NCBI GenBank assembly: GCA_028276205.1
Contig: JAPYWU010000011.1
Span: 1-16,446 of the forward strand
Length of the DNA stretch: 16,446 bases
Source: Dictyoglomaceae bacterium
Lineage (GTDB): Bacteria; Dictyoglomota; Dictyoglomia; Dictyoglomales; Dictyoglomaceae
Reading direction: 5' to 3'
A program made the translations under genes and the position numbers. Below, one piece after another: positions 14,871-16,446 of this stretch (positions within the stretch are counted from its first letter, which is position 1; the number at the start of each line of letters is the position of its first letter). Under the pieces are notes generated by a model. That model saw only the letters and a program-made list of their open reading frames with translations. It had not been told where the DNA came from and ran no database searches.

Positions 14871-15332
14871 ATGGCAAAGGAAAAAAAGATTGTAGCAGTA
14901 AATAGAAAAGCAAGGCATGATTACTTTATCTTAGAGACTTTCGAGGCTGGTATTTCCTTGACAGGCACGGAAGTTAAGTCTCTAAGAAGCGGTAAAGTAA
15001 GCATGCAAGATAGTTATGCTGATGTTAAAAATGGTGAGGTTTGGATTTATAATCTTCACATAAGTCCTTATGAGCATGGTAATATATATAATCATGATCC
15101 TAAGAGACCAAGAAAGTTATTACTAAATAAAGATGAGATCGCCTATCTTGTAGGTAAAGTTAAAGAAAAGGGCTTGACATTAATTCCTTTATCTATATAC
15201 TTTAATGAACGTGGTTGGGCAAAAGTAGAGTTAGGATTAGCGAAAGGTAAAAAGTTATACGATAAAAGAAAAGATTTAGCAGAAAAAGCTGAAAGAAGGG
15301 AATTAGAAAGATTGTATAAGATGAAGTATTAG
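14871..15332 (+). CDS. smpB: SsrA-binding protein SmpB
   Basis: A tmRNA partner that brings Ala-tmRNA to ribosomes stalled on broken mRNA. The 153 residues start MAKEKKIVAVNRKARHDYFI and contain the SmpB core FEAGISLTGTEVKSLRSGKVSMQDSYADVKNGEVWIYN. After the PKRPRKLLL stretch comes the conserved WAKVELGLAKGKKLYDKRKDLAEK segment, which leads into the basic C-terminal tail that occupies the empty decoding channel. Length is usual. No Shine-Dalgarno sequence precedes the ATG and the predicted transcript start lies only a few bases upstream, so this mRNA is nearly leaderless. The stop codon lies one base before the 5' end of its RNA partner. Confidence 0.96.
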   Translation: MAKEKKIVAVNRKARHDYFILETFEAGISLTGTEVKSLRSGKVSMQDSYADVKNGEVWIYNLHISPYEHGNIYNHDPKRPRKLLLNKDEIAYLVGKVKEKGLTLIPLSIYFNERGWAKVELGLAKGKKLYDKRKDLAEKAERRELERLYKMKY

Positions 15333-15333
15333 C

Positions 15334-15686
15334 GGGGGCGATTGGTTTCGACAGGGAGTACAAGGATCAAAAGCTGCAAGCCGAGGTGCCGTTACCTCGT
15401 AAAACAACGGCAAAAAAAGAAGTGCCAACACAAATTTAGCTTTAGCTGCTTAATTTAGCAGCTACGCTCTTCTAACCCGGGCTGGCAGGGTTAGAAGGGT
15501 GTCATAGTTAGCCAGCTGCCCCTCCCAACTCCCCTAAGGGAGGGAAAGATGAAAGGGGATAGGCGCTTACAGAATCCTGCAGGAGGGAGTCTGTAAGGGC
15601 CGAAAATCTTAAAACTCCTGCTAAGCTTGTAGAGGCTTTTGGTTCTTGCTCTCTGGACGCGGGTTCGACTCCCGCCGCCTCCACCA
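15334..15686 (+). ncRNA. ssrA: Transfer-messenger RNA (tmRNA), one-piece form
   Basis: A 353-nt RNA that rescues stalled ribosomes and tags the nascent chain. The 5' GGGGGCG (15334-15340) pairs with CGCCTCC (15676-15682) as acceptor stem, followed by encoded ACCA. GGTTTCGACAGG lies near the 5' end, and the T-arm is GCGGG-TTCGACT-CCCGC. Pseudoknot 1 has stems CGAGGT/ACCTCG (15382-15387, 15394-15399) and GCCGTT/AACGGC (15388-15393, 15406-15411). A tag reading frame and stop-codon hairpin follow, then three more pseudoknots: CTTCTAACCC/GGGTTAGAAG with GCTGGC/GCCAGC; CCCTCCC/GGGAGGG with TCCCC/GGGGA; and CTTACAGA/TCTGTAAG with GCAGGAG/CTCCTGC (15579-15585, 15615-15621). The stems are GC-rich, as expected for a thermophile. 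Confidence 0.98.
15424..15453 (+). other. tmRNA tag reading frame, ANTNLALAA plus stop
   Basis: Within the tmRNA, codons from GCC (15424) read ANTNLALAA and stop at TAA (15451-15453). The ALAA end is the standard protease degron. The stop sits in the loop of a hairpin formed by AGCTGCT and AGCAGCT. The resume codon GCC follows the first pseudoknot by 12 bases, with A at -4. The tag is preceded on the peptide by the non-encoded alanine carried by the tmRNA. An earlier resume point in the same frame (GGC, 15409) would fall inside the pseudoknot stem and is unlikely. Confidence 0.88.
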
Positions 15687-15729
15687 AAATTATTAAAGTA
15701 ACCATAATGAATTTTAGGAGTTAATAAAG
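15687..15729 (+). other. Short spacer between ssrA and the next gene, without intrinsic terminator
   Basis: These 43 bases contain no hairpin followed by a T-run. AGGAG at 15716-15720 is the ribosome binding site of the following gene. CATAAT at 15703-15708 is -10-like but has no matching -35, so I do not call a promoter. Confidence 0.6.
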
Positions 15730-16446
15730 TTGAGAAAAGTAAGTATTTATATTTTATTTTTTTTGTTTTTTTATATTCATCTTTCAACAGTAATTTTGGG
15801 AGAAGAACTCTCTTCTCTTGAAATAAATTTTTTAGGCGAGAAAACTAAAATTCTTACTGTTTCAAAGATAAAAGATTCTGAAATATACATACCTTTACCT
15901 TTGTTTGCATCAACTTTTAAATATGATTTTTCTCAAGAAAATAGTAAGGTAATTCTTTATCAAGATAAAAAAGAGATTTTCACTGCAAACATTGGGGATA
16001 AAAAATGTGTAATAAATAAGAAAGAAGCCATCCTTTTATATCCTGTTATAAGAGAAGATGTTGTATATTTTCCTTTATCATCCTTTTTTAGATTATTGGG
16101 GTATAGGGTTTATCTGAAAGAAAATAGTATTTTTATTGTCCATGAAGTCTCAGAAATAAAATATTCTAAAAATTTACTATCTATAGGGTTTAAGGCAAAA
16201 TCCCCTGTTGAAATAAAAAGTTTAGTATTGCAAAATCCTTCTCGACTTGTTATTGATCTTTTAAATACTGTTTATATAAATAACAAAGGAGAGATCATCC
16301 CTAATGATGCTAATGTTAAAAATATTCGTTTTTCCCAATTTAATGTAGCACCTTATATTGTTAGGGTTGTAATAGAATTTAAAGATAAAATTCCTAATTA
16401 TGATATTAAGCAAAATGATGGTATTATTTATGTTAGTTTTTCGAGA
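15730..16446 (+). CDS. Exported protein with copper-amine-oxidase-N-like and AMIN domains, N-terminal part
   Basis: An open frame of 239 codons that runs off the window end. It begins at TTG, 9 bases after AGGAG. The first ~24 residues (RKVSIYILFFLFFYIHLSTVILG) are a signal peptide. Residues about 30-137 resemble the copper amine oxidase N-terminal-like domain, including INKKEAILLYPVIREDVVYFPLSSFFRLLGYRV. Residues about 148-237 fit an AMIN domain (SPVEIKSLVLQNPSRLVIDL ... VRVVIEF), used to localise envelope proteins to the cell wall. This pair often precedes an N-acetylmuramoyl-L-alanine amidase domain, but that part would lie beyond the window, so the enzyme identity is unknown. There is no ATG start near the signal peptide. 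Confidence 0.8.
   Translation, partial: MRKVSIYILFFLFFYIHLSTVILGEELSSLEINFLGEKTKILTVSKIKDSEIYIPLPLFASTFKYDFSQENSKVILYQDKKEIFTANIGDKKCVINKKEAILLYPVIREDVVYFPLSSFFRLLGYRVYLKENSIFIVHEVSEIKYSKNLLSIGFKAKSPVEIKSLVLQNPSRLVIDLLNTVYINNKGEIIPNDANVKNIRFSQFNVAPYIVRVVIEFKDKIPNYDIKQNDGIIYVSFSR

Noticed and set aside
15315..15320. TATAAG near the end of smpB as a tmRNA promoter
   Set aside because: No -35-like hexamer lies at a suitable distance, and the bases are coding sequence for the conserved SmpB tail (LYKMKY). It is too weak to call.
15703..15708. CATAAT after the tmRNA as a promoter for the AMIN-domain gene
   Set aside because: The matching -35 position falls in the CCTCCACC end of tmRNA, which does not resemble a -35 box.
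15491..15787. Minus-strand open frames (98 and 65 codons) across the 3' half of the tmRNA gene
   Set aside because: They lie antisense to a fully supported tmRNA. Their glycine/arginine-rich text is the mirror of the T-arm and CCA end, a common false gene in annotations.

Overview
The window is a gene-dense, AT-rich stretch of bacterial chromosome. Low GC in the protein genes combined with GC-rich stems in the single structural RNA suggests a thermophile. The gene content and order (an aspartate-family operon; rpsF-ssb-rpsR-DUF2232-rplI-dnaB; mglB-mglA; smpB-ssrA) fit a deep-branching thermophile such as Dictyoglomus. That assignment is from memory and inference, not from a search. No mobile element, CRISPR array, prophage, tRNA or rRNA gene was seen.

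Region 1 (1-5416, minus strand) is a tight amino-acid operon, transcribed ilvE > lysA > hom > thrC > thrB > asd (asd leaves the window). Four of its five junctions overlap or lie within a few bases. It makes threonine, lysine and branched-chain amino acids. The promoter gives a leader of only about 20 nt, so there is no room for a T-box or attenuator. The visible control points are the ACT domain of homoserine dehydrogenase and a palindrome at the promoter.

Region 2 (5417-5575) is a divergent promoter region with two good sigma-70-type promoters back to back and a strong inverted repeat in the rpsF leader.

Region 3 (5576-9389, plus strand) is the conserved ribosomal protein/replication cluster rpsF-ssb-rpsR, an intrinsic terminator, a DUF2232 (YybS-like) membrane protein, rplI and dnaB. 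The SSB lacks the usual C-terminal DIPF-type tip.

Region 4 (9390-14846, plus strand) starts from a near-consensus promoter. It holds a Roadblock (MglB-like) protein, an MglA-type small GTPase, an acetylglutamate-kinase-like gene translationally coupled to mglA, then Wzz, a DegT-family sugar aminotransferase and galE. A polarity GTPase module beside surface-polysaccharide genes is the most interesting context in the window. It is a hypothesis, not a demonstrated system.

Region 5 (14847-16446, plus strand) is the trans-translation unit, smpB followed after one base by the one-piece tmRNA gene ssrA (encoded tag ANTNLALAA). After it comes the start of an exported protein with a copper-amine-oxidase-N-like region and an AMIN domain, which begins at TTG and runs off the window. 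No intrinsic terminator separates ssrA from this gene.
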